From assembly GCA_964023275.1 (NCBI GenBank), contig OZ029915.1:21480775-21544774 (forward strand): a stretch of 64,000 nt of DNA, written 5' to 3'. Position 1 is the first letter of the stretch. Every line of letters begins with the position of its first letter. Both the position numbers and the translations under genes were made by a program. The stretch comes from Norana najaformis (lineage: Eukaryota; Annelida; Clitellata; Crassiclitellata; Hormogastridae). This document shows, one piece after another, positions 41,813 through 54,800 of the stretch. The notes under the pieces are model-generated. The model worked only from the letters and a program-made list of their open reading frames with translations, was not told the origin of the DNA and ran no database searches.

Positions 41813-41965
41813 GGAGAGGTTGCGAGATCGAATCCCGATCGTAACTATATTAGGTCAGCGGTGCGTATCTCGGGCTATCGTGGTCCGTACAAAGTGACCT
41901 AATATGGCTGGCGACCATTCAAACGGGTAGCAATCTCACCCGATGAATGCATTGAAAATGATCTT
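41813..41965 (+). repeat. SINE-like repeat, copy 6, with tRNA-like B-box head
   Basis: The head GGTTGCGAGATCGAATCCCG fits a pol III B box (GWTCRANNC). The body GCTGGCGACCATTCAAACGG and TCTCACCCGATGAATGCATT matches the reverse complement of the long copy at 26563. The 3' end differs from the ACATTT-tailed copies. A second copy sits at the equivalent place in unit B, so the insertion predates the duplication. Confidence 0.65.
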
Positions 41966-43059
41966 TGAATGTTTATAAATAAATACAATACCATTTCTTC
42001 TATACACAATTCCGTATCCTGCAAGAGAAGTATTGCTGCAAATATCCTCCACAATTTCCTTTAGTAATTTAGTACCTGAGGCATTTTATCATTATGCTGC
42101 ATAGTTATCCCGCTATGTTATTTCGTGATGTTCAAAATGTTACATACACAAATAACTAGTTATACATAAGTATATGTATTTATGTATAGAAGTGTGCATT
42201 CAAATATGTCTTCTGCATAAGGCGCACACCTGTTACACTTATTAATAGGTAAAATGTGACTTATAAATGCTTTGGTCCGTCAGTAGGATATGACCTTACA
42301 GGTCAAGTGATTGATACACCTACGCGGACTCTGTACTAATGTACTAACCATCTACTGTTATCTGGTGATGTGCCCAACGCCCTCGTGGCCTGTCATCTCA
42401 CCAACTGTAAAATGGAGAGGGCTGTGGTTTATAAGTAAACAAGTCAGAAGCCTTTATTAATGTAAGACAAACGCTCATTTTTAGAAAATAAGCTGATGAT
42501 GTAGTTAACAATATACTGTCAGTCAGGAAAACTCCAAAACGGTCTATAATAACTATCAAGAGAGTTTCTGGCTCTCGCTTCATGTCGGTATACAGTTCGA
42601 AGAACGGAATGTTGCTGGTAGCTGACGGATCCTCGCACAATCACAAATTAGAAGAAGGCCTATAATGTCCGATAACAGAAGAAATTTCGCCTACAGTGAT
42701 GCTTCAGTAATCCACTGATGGTGTATTGCTGGAATTCCCTCTTTTAGTATACAGGTTTCCTCTTTTATATTTGCTGAACGTTTCATGTTTTCACGATTGG
42801 ACATATTATGCTCATTAGTTAAGCCATCTTTTCTCCACAATTGTCCCCCCACAGAATAAAATTAACATGATGTTATAAATACTTTCTGCGATTCTCTTTA
42901 TTACAGTCCCTCTCTTATGCTCACATTCATACATACGTCTTCACTCTACTCATCCATTGCCTCATGTCCTTGTTGGAACTGATGCCTCTATTTTATTTTT
43001 ATCATGTTTCAGAAACCTAATTCTTTCACCTGATCCAACCCGCCATGTCTAACATACCG

Positions 43060-44600
43060 CTAAGTGTTTCTGTTTGATTCGGTTTGTTCACCATGCTCCC
43101 ATTTTTCCAAATGTAAGCCTGAGTCGAAAGCACATCGGAATTACTTTTTGCTATTTGACCTTCTGTTGCCTCCTTCTGGTGAAACTGAGCTAAACCCTGG
43201 CCCTCACCATCTAGAAACTGTTAACTTTTGCCACCTTAATATCCATTCTACCCGAAATAAGTACCCCTCTTTTTAACATTACATCTCGGATAATCGGGTA
43301 GATATTCTTGCTCTCCAGAAAAATTCGAGCCATTAGTCTGACGCACATTCCTTAATTTCGGACATGATTTCTTCGTCCTTTTCTGTTCTAACTGCATAGA
43401 CTCAGTGGTGGAGTTGCCTTTCTTCACAATTCACACATAAAACTTGCTCGCTTTCCTTCGCATATATAATTATTGTTTAGTTATTTTGTTATTTAATTAA
43501 TATGTCGTTAATGTTTATAGTCCGCCCTCGCTTTCTCTTTCTGACTTTCTCTTAATTCCAATCACTTCTTGAATTCCTGATTTTTGCCTCCTTCTGAACT
43601 TCTAATAACGGGCGACTTTAATATACACATGGATACCCTGGGCTTTGCTTAAAAATTCTTGGATCTCTTCTTTGGCATTGATCTTATGCAGCAATTTCTC
43701 CTTCCAAACTCACGACATGGCCATACACATGATCTCCTTATAACCTGGTCCAGCTGTTTTACTGTTACGAATATCTCTTCTTCTGAGTCACATTTGTCTA
43801 ACCAAATGCACACTGCCACTACTGCTCAGGTTTCTTTCTACCATAAGTCGCCTCCTCCTCTTTACTATTTCATTAACTATTGTGCTTGAAAACGCTCAAT
43901 GTCATTTTCTAATCATGTTGGGGCCATATGCAAATCAGCTAAATTTGACATACGAGATATTCGTAGAATAAGATTTCGTTTATATCACACTGTTTTGATC
44001 CTAGCTAATGCATTGGTTTCCAGCAGGCTTGACTACTGTAACTCAATTCTTATTGGCATCACTAAGAGAGATCTGCGCAAACTACAAATTATTAAAACTC
44101 TCTGAACAGAGCCATTACAAAACACCTAGGTATCAGCATATTTAACTAATATTGCATTCTTTTGCGCTGGTTATCCATCTAGCAAAGATTTGAATTTAAA
44201 ATCTATTTTATAGTTCACAAGGTACTACATTTAAATCAGCCAAATTTCTCGGTTCCATTCTCAACCGTCGTACCAGCAAATATTGAACTCAGTGGACACT
44301 GATTTTTGTTATGCCTTGTGCCAGGACAGTGTTGAGTTCTAGAGAGTTCTCGGTTGCTAGTCCAGTGCACGGCTTAGGAATTCTTTATCGAGTTCTATTC
44401 GTTCTATCAGTTCTTTCATGTCATTCAGGTCTAAGCTCTCATCTCTTTCAACTTGCTTACCCACCGTATCCTTTCTAGTTTCTCTTATCTATTGAAATTT
44501 GACCTGGCTTCTCCAGTGGATTATGACTTTGATCACAATTTCACTAGAATTGACCATCAAAAGATGCCTTGGGCATCATGATAACGGCGCTATAGAAGTC
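43060..44600 (+). mobile_element. Degenerate LINE (CR1/L2-like), unit A copy
   Basis: Endonuclease pieces: GETELNPGP and CHLNIHSTRNK (43180-43276), later HTHDLLITWS. After a large internal deletion come RT C-terminal pieces DIRDIRRIRFRLYHTVLIL and SSRLDYCNSILIGITKRDL (about 43940-44100). The end carries CCTTGGGCATCATGATAACG then GCGCTATAG, an L2-type 3' tail. Many stops. Present in both units, so inserted before duplication. Confidence 0.85.
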
Positions 44601-44739
44601 AACATATTAGAATAAATTAGTTAATCTAAAATATGATTGCGGTCCACGTAGTAACAATCAGTCGGCTCGTGTCTAGTGAACCCATCCTTGTACGGATCAA
44701 CATCTCTCATAACAATAGATTCTTCTTAAAACTGCATGA

Positions 44740-45060
44740 TCAACTGCTTGACGAAGCAGCCGCAAAATTTGGTACTGATTGAAGGGAAGACAGATGATAC
44801 TTAGTCAAACCAGGAAGCATAGAGTTGCAGTAATCAATGCGACAGCACATCATGGCATGAATCATAGTAGTAAAGAAAGAGGAATGAATTTGGCAATGAT
44901 CTAGGTGAACTGTGGCCAAACTTAGCACTTGAGGACGCGATTTGGTCGAGAACAGGTTCTAAGCTCGTTTTTCTATGATGACACTGCGAGTATTTGGGAG
45001 TTTGTTCTAATAGGCCCATATGGTTCGGATCGGATCTGTCACTAAAATTTTGCACTTTAC
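44740..45060 (-). mobile_element. Second LINE fragment, minus strand, unit A
   Basis: The minus strand reads CRIDYCNSMLPGLTKYHLSS then LQSVPNF, the SRLDYCNSLL-GLP---L--LQ-VQN block of LINEs. In unit B the matching stretch has been partly replaced, so unit A keeps more of it. Confidence 0.6.
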
Positions 45061-45117
45061 AATAATTCATTGCTCTTGTCTCTTTTCCAGCTGCCTCCAA
45101 ATCAATTCCAAAATGAA

Positions 45118-47740
45118 TGCCACTTCATTTTGTTGTTATCACAAAGGTGATGCGTCACAATGATATGCATCCGGTTATTTCCTGTTCTTGGAAATGTCAG
45201 GTTCACGTTTCCTGATTCCAGAAGTACAGAAACGAAGATGGAAAGAAGAAGAACAGAGACGCAGGCATATTCGTTAGCCATGCTTCATTAATTTTGCAAA
45301 GGACTGTGGTCCAATTAGTGTAACAAATACATTCGCTCTTCACTCACCAGAGCGCTACAGTCACTCTGGAAAAAGTGTGTCCAGAACGCTTCTGAACGTA
45401 AATTGTCTGGTAGATAATTATACAGACTATATCTAAGGAGAACCCCCCTTTTCAAACTAAACACTTAAATTCGCATTAGTAGTCTCATTGCAGACTACAA
45501 TGGCAGATATTAATAGCAGATATTACTTATAAGAGTGACGAGAAGCCGTTGGTGACTTGTATTACGAAGCAACCAACTGTCTTTCACCTCGTGTAGTCAT
45601 ACAGAATATCTGTTTCCGCCGTTCATGATAAAGAAGCCTCATGGCCTGCGATACAATTATATTTAACGCTGTTTTATTCCTTCCATCTTTATCTGTGACG
45701 TCGTCTTCGCTACACGCCTATGTCTTTCTTTTATTTCTTTCCTCCCTCATTACTCCTCTCCCTTATAATCGGCAACTAATCTTCAGATGCATCATCATAT
45801 AATATGAATGCATAAGAATGATGTTTGTCCTACAGTATATAGATTATGATCATCAATACCAGTAGATAATCACTTACCATCATTTAACTTTATCGCCATC
45901 ACCAACATGACCGCCGTTACCTCCACTACCATCATTATCACCACCATCCCAACCGCCATCATCATCGTCCTTGTCATCAACGACGACGACATCGGCTTCG
46001 TCAACGTCATTATCGTCGTAACCATTACAATCACATTTTCTATGATTAGCAGTTATTCCTCGGCTTCGCCACATTTAAAGTTTGCATTTACATATAATTT
46101 TATGTATAGCTATAGATTTTTGTGTTGGTAGATGTGCATCATATTCAAGGACCTGCAAGATCGTCATAAGTGCTAATTTGGGAAAGAATTTAATCGACAT
46201 TAACGTATTCTTCCTTCCCGTCCCAGTTCTTTCCCATTCTCCTGCGTTCTCGTCTTGTTTTATGCTGAGAATTCGTCTCTGGAAGATGCAAGACGCCTTT
46301 CGACTAAGAACGGTGAAAAATTGCACACACTAAACCTAAAGTATTCGTAGATGTCTCGTAGTGTTATTTACCAAGCATCTTCGGCCACTTTCATTATATA
46401 ATTCTGGGCATCTGATTATGTCAGTCTGGCAAATAACTATACCAGAACTTGCAGACATTGCAGGCCGAGTTGCTGCATAACTGGGGTTTGGAACTATTTA
46501 AATGTAGTCTGTTTCCACATTGCGCAGATTTTTGCCTTAAGCCTGTTGGAGTTTTCCTCGCATATCGCTTTTACTTGACGATTGTCGATTGAATACTGTA
46601 CACTGTTACATAATGTTATCAAAGTTTTTGAGACTATACTAGATTATACTGTATTAGACTAGATTACACTAGATTATATGAGATTTCTCTAGATTATATT
46701 AGATTATAATTATATTAGACTAGACTAAATTAGATTAAATTTTAAAAACATATCACCTGAGACCCATTCTATAGGGACACATCGATCGTTGTAGACTTGT
46801 AACATCAGCTTATGGTCTTGAAAAAAGAAGGTCTTCGATGTACCAAGGGGGACGATACACACGAACAACTGGAGCAGTATTCGTTTGTGAAGTGTTTTGA
46901 AGCTCATATGTGTTTTTGTTATACGTGTATGATATGTGTGGTTCTCGATACTTATTTAGGATCTAAGCAAGCGTGCTGCACATGTAGTCCTAATTAAAAG
47001 TGTATGAAAATGTTTATTGATTAAAGTTCACTATTCATTAACAAGCTGAACCATGTGCCATTAAATACCTATAATTCACTTGCATATGGTTATATACATT
47101 AATCGTGCAATTGGAAACGTGCAATCAACAAGTTGAAGTACTTAATAAGTTAGATCGTGCGAAATAAAAGCCTTATATATATACCTTTCGAGTCCCAATG
47201 TAATGCATCTGTCCTCAGTTTCGAGTACATAAGGACTATAAATGGTGAATTCGGCGACAATGGGATCCTTAAACCATTGGCTTTGGCGGCTTGCGCAGAT
47301 GGCCATTACGATGGCCATTTCCTGAAATTGTGACTTAATCGGGCGTTAAGATTGGTGGCCAGCAGTGGACCACGGACTCACGGTCGCCTAACACGTCCGT
47401 CCTCTCGAATCATTTGTGCGCTGTCTATTGGCCTCATTTCGGGAACTACTTGAGCTACATGAACGTCGAGGGCAGAGGGTGACATAGACCCCCATTAGTC
47501 AAATTTAAAAAAATGACAATCGTATGGGAAGATGTAACTTACGCCGTGTAAGATTTTGCGTTAGTGTTGTGGTTTAAAAAAAAAACAGTCGTGCGATTAC
47601 CTTGAAATCGACAGCATTCGACAGCGAATTTTATACTTACGAGTTTTATTTTCGATCCATTGGTTTTGCACCTTACTAACCTGTTTTGAATGAGGTTTGG
47701 CGTAACTTCGGGTATCGTTCCAATAAGGGTTACTGAGGCG
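45118..47740. other. Near-identical duplicated segment (unit A), no gene recognised
   Basis: Matches 55359-57981 at a constant offset of 10241. By eye I found only two differences (46195 C vs T; 47724 T vs C). It contains ATC/GTC-rich sequence (45890-46040), a TAGATTA-type repeat (46625-46745) and a GC-richer block at about 47240-47490. Open frames here are short and identical in both copies because the DNA is identical, not because of selection. Confidence 0.85.
46625..46745. repeat. Degenerate (ACTAGATTATA)n repeat
   Basis: Repeated TAGATTA / TAGACTAGATTA units over about 120 bp; the same in unit B at 56866-56986. Confidence 0.85.
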
Positions 47741-49322
47741 TCCCTTACTCGACAAAATGAGCAAAAATATTTGTTTCTTGATTCGAGAGAGTGTATCACG
47801 GATGGAATCGTTTGATCGAATCTGAATGAAAATGAGATAGTTCAACTGAAATAAAAACAATTAATTAGGAAAATATTTGTCCTTCTTAGCGGCGAAATCA
47901 TTTCGGTTAAAATCTGATAATTCATTTTTTTATAAATTCGATCGTTCCCTGTCTGACGCGTTCACTTTCATCTTGACCTTGATAATTTTGAAGATGAAGA
48001 AGTGCTTCGATGCTTTTACAGAGCATACGCTACAACAACGTAGTGTTTATGATAGTTGAGTGTTTATTCAACTATCATAAACATTACTTTGAAGTAATAA
48101 TGATTTAAAATAACGCCTCGTTTATAAATATAGATAAATCTTGTTAGGTTCTCAAATAAGACCGTCAATGCGAAAGAATAGACAATCGACGATGTCCGAT
48201 ATTTTATTCAATGACTCAAAAAGAACGGACTCTTGGGATCATGAGGGGTGATTCACGGCAGAAGACAACTTGCCAACTTGTCAAGCAATTATCTAGTGAC
48301 TGCTCACTTCTGAATGAATGAGTGACTGAGTGAATGAACGAGCGAGTGTCTTAAAGAATGATTGAATCAACGAAGAATGAATATATTGCAAGAGTTGCGC
48401 AGTGTTTTCAAAAACCTTGAAAGGCTGAGTCTGTGAACGGACCTTATATCCACGCAATGGCTCTATAACCTTTTCAAAGTCGGGCTTCAAGGTTAACTAA
48501 ATATTGTATCGCTCTTCTAATTTATTCTATTTCTTCTAATGTTTCAAACACTTCTGTCGTGCTTAATGTATTTTTTCATCTCCTTGCCTTATCTCCTTTA
48601 CAGCGTTTCATTCTAGACTCGGAGCTTTTCTTTCACCACCGGGAAAACCCACGAAGTCATAAACACTACGCTTCAGCCTTTCACTGACTGTCCTGACTTG
48701 ACCTCTCAGGACACTGACCTCGCATTGAAACAGACTCAACAACATAACTTGTGCTGATTTTCTTTTAAGCATCATTTACCACTGAGAAACTGTTACTGGT
48801 GTTTAACTCCACTTCTCGCACTTAGGCGCGAGATGTATGTAAATTCGAAAATAAATATTAGAAATAAGCGAAGCATATTTAGAAAATTTGTTCTTTAAAA
48901 ATTGTCTACAGTCGTTCAACTTTGTGTTTTGTCTACTCGAAATAGAATCGATATAATACTTGAACATGCTGCAGGCTGCTTCTAGAAACACTAGCTCTGG
49001 CTTTGACACTAAGGCACGAATTACTAGTTACTGTCATTCATCACAGTGAGCTTCACTCGAACAATCAACACTAGTTCAATGTCAACACTAAGCACTGATC
49101 TTAACCATAATCATGACCCGAATTACAATAACTTTCCCTAAGTCCCTCCAATTTCTCTGCAAAGGATGCTTTTACTTGTTCTGCTGCCAGGTTTCAAGTT
49201 ATTGGAGATTATTTAAAATAAAGCTGTGGCATATATAATATTGCGAATCAAAACAGAGCATTGTTCGACTGCGATCAATCTTGACGAGTGTCTGTACAGT
49301 GTATACGTATCCGAAGCCGAAA

Positions 49323-49415
49323 TAAACATGGCGGCGTTGCTGACCAATCTCTGTCTACGTATCCTACATAAACATGGCGGCGTTGCTGACCAATCTCTGA
49401 CTACACATAACCGAG
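49323..49415. repeat. Two-copy version of the 45-bp minisatellite in unit B
   Basis: Units start TAAACATGGCGGCG at 49323 and 49369 (period 46). Counterpart of the three-copy array at 38856-38990. Confidence 0.85.
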
Positions 49416-49760
49416 CCATTCCTGAGATCTACCAGTCTGTCTGTCGATGGTCGATAATAGACCTGGACGCGGACTGAATCCGGACTCGAAGCCACTGCCA
49501 CGGACGGCATGGAAGGGATTGAGTTGAGCAGAAGCGCGGATGGAGGCGAACATTTGACCAATAGACTGGAACAAGGGGTCAAGAAAGGTGCGGATGATGG
49601 CAGTCAGAAGCAGTGACACAGTACGCAGGATGACGAAGACGAGGGTGATGACGGGATTGATTACCCAGACGACGATGAAGGACATGGCACCAAGGACTGA
49701 ACCCCACCCGAGGCCAAAGAACACCCCAGCAATAATCGTCAGAAAGTAATAGACTCCTTC
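49401..49760 (-). CDS. Caveolin B last exon
   Basis: The acceptor TTATCTAG|GAAGGA opens EGVYYFLTIIAGVFFGLGWG and runs 119 codons to YV-stop. Longer than copy A by 12 nt (in frame). Confidence 0.88.
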   Translation of the reverse strand, partial: EGVYYFLTIIAGVFFGLGWGSVLGAMSFIVVWVINPVITLVFVILRTVSLLLTAIIRTFLDPLFQSIGQMFASIRASAQLNPFHAVRGSGFESGFSPRPGLLSTIDRQTGRSQEWLGYV

Positions 49761-51591
49761 CTAGATAATGAAAACAAATTATCTCAATTATTGCTACCCA
49801 GACACATTCATACACACATGCATACCTAATGGATACATTCGTGGACACATTGTACATACGCAGCATTATATATAATGACTTGCTGCGGTTATAGGGAATC
49901 GAAAATAGTCTATTTGATCATAGAAGCCGCTGCTGTCTATAGCATACGAATCTACAGGTTTCACGAACAACATACTCCGTTACGTATACATTCACACATA
50001 TGCCTATAAATCCATCTGTGTAAATGTGACGATAGTCTATCACCTGCACAAGCAATACCTAAACTTTGAGAAAAGAAAGCTGAAAGAACCAGCTTTAAAA
50101 ATTTGGCTGCTCATCTTCGTATGTCCTTATGTTTCTGGCTGTCTGTATATCTGTTTGCAATTATGTTTGTGTGTTTGACTGTCTGTCTTTTTGTATGCAA
50201 CGATATTTGTTGTGCACATTTTATGATAGCCTGTGTGAGCAACTGAGCAACTGATTGTTTACAAGTAGCACAAGGATCGTGTAACACAAATGCCTTCTGG
50301 CGCAACATAATTTGAATGAGTATGCATGGCCTGGAAATCCTAGACCTGGGCGTAGATGAAGACAAAGCCGAAGATGCAGCGCAGTCGAGGCGAAAGATGT
50401 TTTCCGATGTCACCCGAGCCAATGGCAGCTGGTTCCGTAAAGATGTCTTCGTATCCCACCTGTTCATTAGCACACACATACACACACAACTGAAACACCT
50501 GCTAACCTGAGAAAATAGGATTTTGCTTTCTTCTGTAACTTCTGTGTTTGATGTTCGAATCCTGTTGCTCGTATTATGGGTGAATGACAACCGTGTGTAT
50601 TAACACACCTACGCATGTACTCTTTTGAAGGTTTACCGAATGTCTATTTTTTGTCCGTATTGAAGAATTGTGTATTCTTGCGATTTATTTAAGATACTAT
50701 GACAATATTTATTATACGACTTTCTGTTGTCCTTCATATACAAATACATATACGCATTACTTACATATAATGAATCCATAAATTCATGCTTTCAAACGTC
50801 ATCCATCTATCCATGTATTCTTACATAAATACATGCATAAATACATGCACTCATACCTAACAAACTACCTACATATTTATATACATACATACATAAATGC
50901 ATACATATAAACATACATACACAAACCTACAAAGCTAGTTGTATACATCCTGGCACATACATCTGCAGCGGATTACATCCAAAGTGGGCCTTAATATTAC
51001 CGTTCCAGTCGATTATGTGATGTTATCTGGCGATTGACAACAATTTGAAGATTTGTGGTTGCCTACACGGCTTTTCAATTTCTGCGACCTAAGTTCGAAT
51101 GAACTTAGATCGTATTGTCAAACAGTACGTTCCATTAGTTGCCATAATTTTCACATTGATACCTAATTAATCCAACAAACAGCATTACATTGTTTTGCTT
51201 AGTTTTGAGTTATCTCAAGTACGCATTTTAACCCAATCAAGAAATTATGAGTAACTTTTACTTTAATTTGCGACGTTTACAATGAATCAGACATTAAGTA
51301 TTAATTACCCAATCAATTATAAGCTGGGATAACATCTCTTAAATCTGTAATAAGATGTTTATGGATTCTTAAATCTGTAATAAACATGTTTAGGCATGCT
51401 TTGTTAAGTTGCCTTCTTACATGAATGTGGTTCGAGAGAACATAGAATTCTTTTTCCATCGGCATCGCCTTCCTTATTGAACATTGCTCCAATTTCTCCA
51501 GGTTACTCTCCGATTCCACCTGCGCCTGTTGTTCCGGAATGTCATTCCTACTCGGATCTGTAGCTCCGGGCAAAATACCGATTGGCATTTC
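49401..51591 (-). CDS. Caveolin, copy B, three coding exons recognised
   Basis: Tandem paralogue of the gene at 38978-41373, with exons on the minus strand at 51591-51421, 50459-50346 and 49760-49401, phase 0 throughout; about 213 aa from the ATG at 51588. Exon borders and frames are kept despite many intron changes, which argues that both copies are or were functional. Differences from A: the hairpin reads IIAGVFFGLGWGSVLGA instead of IITGLFFGLGWGIAYGF, plus a 4-residue insertion in the C-tail (DRQTGRSQEW versus DRSQEY). The C-terminal TFLDPLFQSIGQMFASIR is unchanged. As in A, the expected Trp motif after the signature is not seen. Expression and any upstream exon are unknown. Confidence 0.83.
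50346..50459 (-). CDS. Caveolin B middle exon
   Basis: VGYEDIFTEPAAIGSGD is identical to copy A; the last eight codons differ at four positions. Reading on past GCCCAG|GTCTAG meets a stop at once, so the donor is here or earlier. Confidence 0.65.
51421..51591 (-). CDS. Caveolin B first coding exon
   Basis: The acceptor-like CTTTCAG|GAA precedes ATG (51588, MPIGILPGATDP). It ends LSNHIH with donor CAT|GTAAGA. Same length as in A (171 nt). Confidence 0.75.
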
Positions 51592-52009
51592 CTGAAAGCC
51601 AAAGACTAAAAAACCTAGAACACTTCCAACATTGGCTCTATATAACCCCAACATAGAGGTTACTCAGTCTTTCAGGTCCTCATCGTTGTCTCGTATACAG
51701 GATTGTGAATTGTTTCTATGTGTGCAATTACGATTAACCTATTCTTGATAATGTACTCTCAACATGTACACAAAGTGAAAACTATAAAACCAGTAACTAA
51801 TAACATACTTTTGCGCTACAACGTTACAAACATTTAAAATACTAATGAAATAAACAAAAGTATAGTCTATAAACGTGTGATACTGACACTTACAAGAATA
51901 AATTATGCAATTATTTTGTTCATATTTATTATTTCTATCTGTGACTGACTGACTATGACAACTAAACATGCCTGCAAATCTATAGAAGTGAATATCGCCT
52001 ATTAATACT

Positions 52010-52170
52010 GGAGAGGTTGCGAGATCGAATCCCGATCGTAACTATATTAGGTCAGCGGTGCGTATCTCGGGCTATCGTGGTCCGTACAAGGTGATCTAAT
52101 ATGGCTGGCGACCATTCAGACTGGGAGCAATGGTAAAGGATCTCACCCGATGAATGCATTGAAAATGATC
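52010..52170 (+). repeat. SINE-like repeat, copy 7 (unit B)
   Basis: Paralogous to 41813-41965. This copy keeps GGTAAAGGATCTCACCCG, closer to the long copy at 26563 than unit A is, which helps define the family consensus. Confidence 0.65.
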
Positions 52171-53269
52171 TTTGAATATTAAATAAATACAATACCATTT
52201 CTTCTATACACAATTCCGTATCCTGCAAGAGAAGTATTGGTGCAAATATCCTCCACAATTTCCTTTAGTAATTTAGTACCTGAGGCATTTCATCATCATG
52301 GAGCATAATTATACCGCAATGTTATTTCATAATGTTCAAGATGTTACAAACACAAATGACTATAGTTATATATATGTATATATATGTATTTATGTATATA
52401 AGTCTGATTGAAAATATGTCTTCTGCATAGGACGCACACATGAAACTTATTAATAGGTAAATTGTGACTTATGCTTTGGTCCCTCATTAGGAAGTGACCT
52501 TACAGGTCAAGTGATTGATACACATACGCGGACTCTGCCTGTACTAACTAACCATCTGCTGTTCTATGGTGAGATGTCCATTGCCCTCGAGGCCTGCCAT
52601 CTCACCAACTGTTAAATGGAGATGGATGTAGTTTGTAAGTAAGTAAATAAGTCAAAAACCTTTATTAATGTAAGACAAACGCTCATTTTTACAATATAAA
52701 CTGTTGACATGGTTAACAATATACTTTCGGTCAGGAAAACTCCAAAGGGCTCGTCTTTAGTAACTACCATTAGAGTTTCTGACTCTCGCTTTATGCTGGT
52801 ATCCAGTTCGAAGAACAGAATGTTGTTGGTAGCTGGTTAATGCTCGCACAATCACAAATTAGAAGTAGGCCTGAAGTGTCCGATATAAGAAGAATTTCGT
52901 CTACAGTGATGCTTCAATAATCTTGAACACTGGTGGTGTGTTACTGGAATTGCCTCTTTTAGTCTATGGGTTTCCTCTTTTATATTCCCTGAACGTTTCA
53001 TGTTTTCAATATTGAAAATTTTGTGCTTATTAATTAAGCCATCTGTTCTCTGCAAGTTGTCGCCCTCATACAGATTAAAATTAACATGACGTTATAAGCA
53101 TTTGCTGCGATTCTCTTTATTACAATCCCTCTGTTCTGTTCACTTTCACACATAGCCCTCACTCTACCCAGCCATCGCCTTATGTCGTTGTTGAAATGAT
53201 GCCTCTATTTTATTTTTATCATGTTTCGAAAACCTATTCCTTCATCCTGTCCAACCGGCCATGTCTAAC

Positions 53270-54800
53270 ACACGGGCAAGTTTTTTTTTTTTTTTGAGTC
53301 TGTTTGTTCACCATGCTCCCATTTCTCCAAATCTCTACCTGGGTCGAAAGCACGTCGAAATTACTTTTTCCTAGTCGACCTTCTGTTGTCTCCTTCTGGT
53401 GAAACTGAGCTAAACACCGATCCTCATCTTCTAGAAACTATTAACTTCTGGCACCTTAATATCCATTCTACCCGACATAATTCCTGCTGTCTCTAAATTT
53501 ACATCTCGGATATTCTGGTAGATATTCTTGCCCTCCACAAGAATTGTCTCCATTAGTCTGACGCACATTCCTTCATTTTGGACATGATTTCTTCGTCTTT
53601 TTCTCTCCTAACTGCACAGAGTCAGTGGTGGAGTTGCCTTTCTTCACAATTCACACATAAAACTTGCTCGCTTTCCTTCGCTTGTTTAATTAATGTTTCG
53701 TTATTTAATTATTTCGTTAATGTTTATAGTCCGCCTCGCTTTCTCGTTCTGACTTTTTCTCTTAATTCCAATCACTTCTTGAATTCGTGGCTTTTACCTC
53801 TTTCTGAACTTCTAATAACGGGTGGCTTTCATATGCATATAGATACTATGGGCTATGCTTGAAAAATTCTTGGATCTCTTTGATCTTATGCAGCACGTCT
53901 CTTTCCAAATTCACGACATGGCATTCACTTGAACTTCTTATAACTTGGTCCAGCTGTTTTAATGTTACGAATATCTCATCTTCTGAGTCATATTTTTCTA
54001 CCCATACTGCCACTACTGCTCAGGTCTCTTCTACCATAAGTCGCCTCCTCCTTACTTTTCAATTAACTATTGTCCTTGAAAAACGCTCAATGTCATTATG
54101 CAAACCAGCTGAATTTTACATGCGAGATATTCGTAGAATCGGATTTCTTTTACATCACACTGTTTTAATCCTAGCTAATGCATTGGTTTCCAGCAGGCTT
54201 GACTACTGTAACTCAATTCTTACTGGCATCACTAAGAGAGATCTGCGCAAACTGCAAATTGTTAAAACTCTCTGACCAGAGCCATTACAAAACACATAGG
54301 TATCAGCATATTTAACTAATATTGCATCCTTTTGCGCTGGTTATCCATCTAGCAAAGATTTGAATTTAAAATCTATTTTATAGTTCACAAGGTACTACAT
54401 TTAAATCAGCCAAATATCTCTGTTCCATTCTCAACCATAGTGCCAGCAAATATTACACTCGATCAGTGGCCACTGTGACTTTTGTTATGCCATGTGCCAG
54501 GACAGTGTTGAGTTCTAGAGAGTTCTCGGTTGCTGGTCCAGTGCACGGCTTAGGAATTCTTTATCGAGTTCTATTCGTTCTATCAGTTCTTTCATGTCAT
54601 TCAGGTCTAAAAGTAAAACTCATCTCTTTCAACTTGTTTACCCGCCCTAGGCAACTTCTAGTTTTTTTAACCTATAGGCATTTGACCTGGCTTCTCCAAT
54701 GGATTACGATTTTGATCACGATTTCACTAGAAGTGACCATCGATAGATGCCTTGGGCATTATGATAACGGCGCTATAAAAGACAATATATTAGAATAGAT
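53270..54800 (+). mobile_element. Degenerate LINE (CR1/L2-like), unit B copy
   Basis: Same insertion as 43060-44600. The RT tail reads RDIRRIGFLLHHTVLILANA then SSRLDYCNSILTGITKRDLR. A T homopolymer lies at about 53281-53296. The 3' tail GCCTTGGGCATTATGATAAC then GGCGCTATAAAAG lies at 54745-54782. Confidence 0.85.

Larger units (their letters stand above)
37421..47740. repeat. Tandem segmental duplication, unit A
   Basis: Starts at CCCTTATAATACTCGACAAA and is collinear with 47741-57981 over its whole length. It carries caveolin A (minus strand), a SINE copy, a dead LINE and the 2.62-kb near-identical right segment. Between about 37.42 and 45.12 kb the two units differ by frequent substitutions and indels; from 45118 to 47740 they are almost identical. 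The offset grows and shrinks (10348, 10197, 10241 bp) as indels accumulate. Confidence 0.95.

Noticed and set aside
45880-46333. Open frames perfectly conserved between 45.9 and 56.1 kb
   Set aside because: The underlying DNA is nearly identical over 2.6 kb, so conservation carries no coding signal; the frames are ATC-repeat derived.
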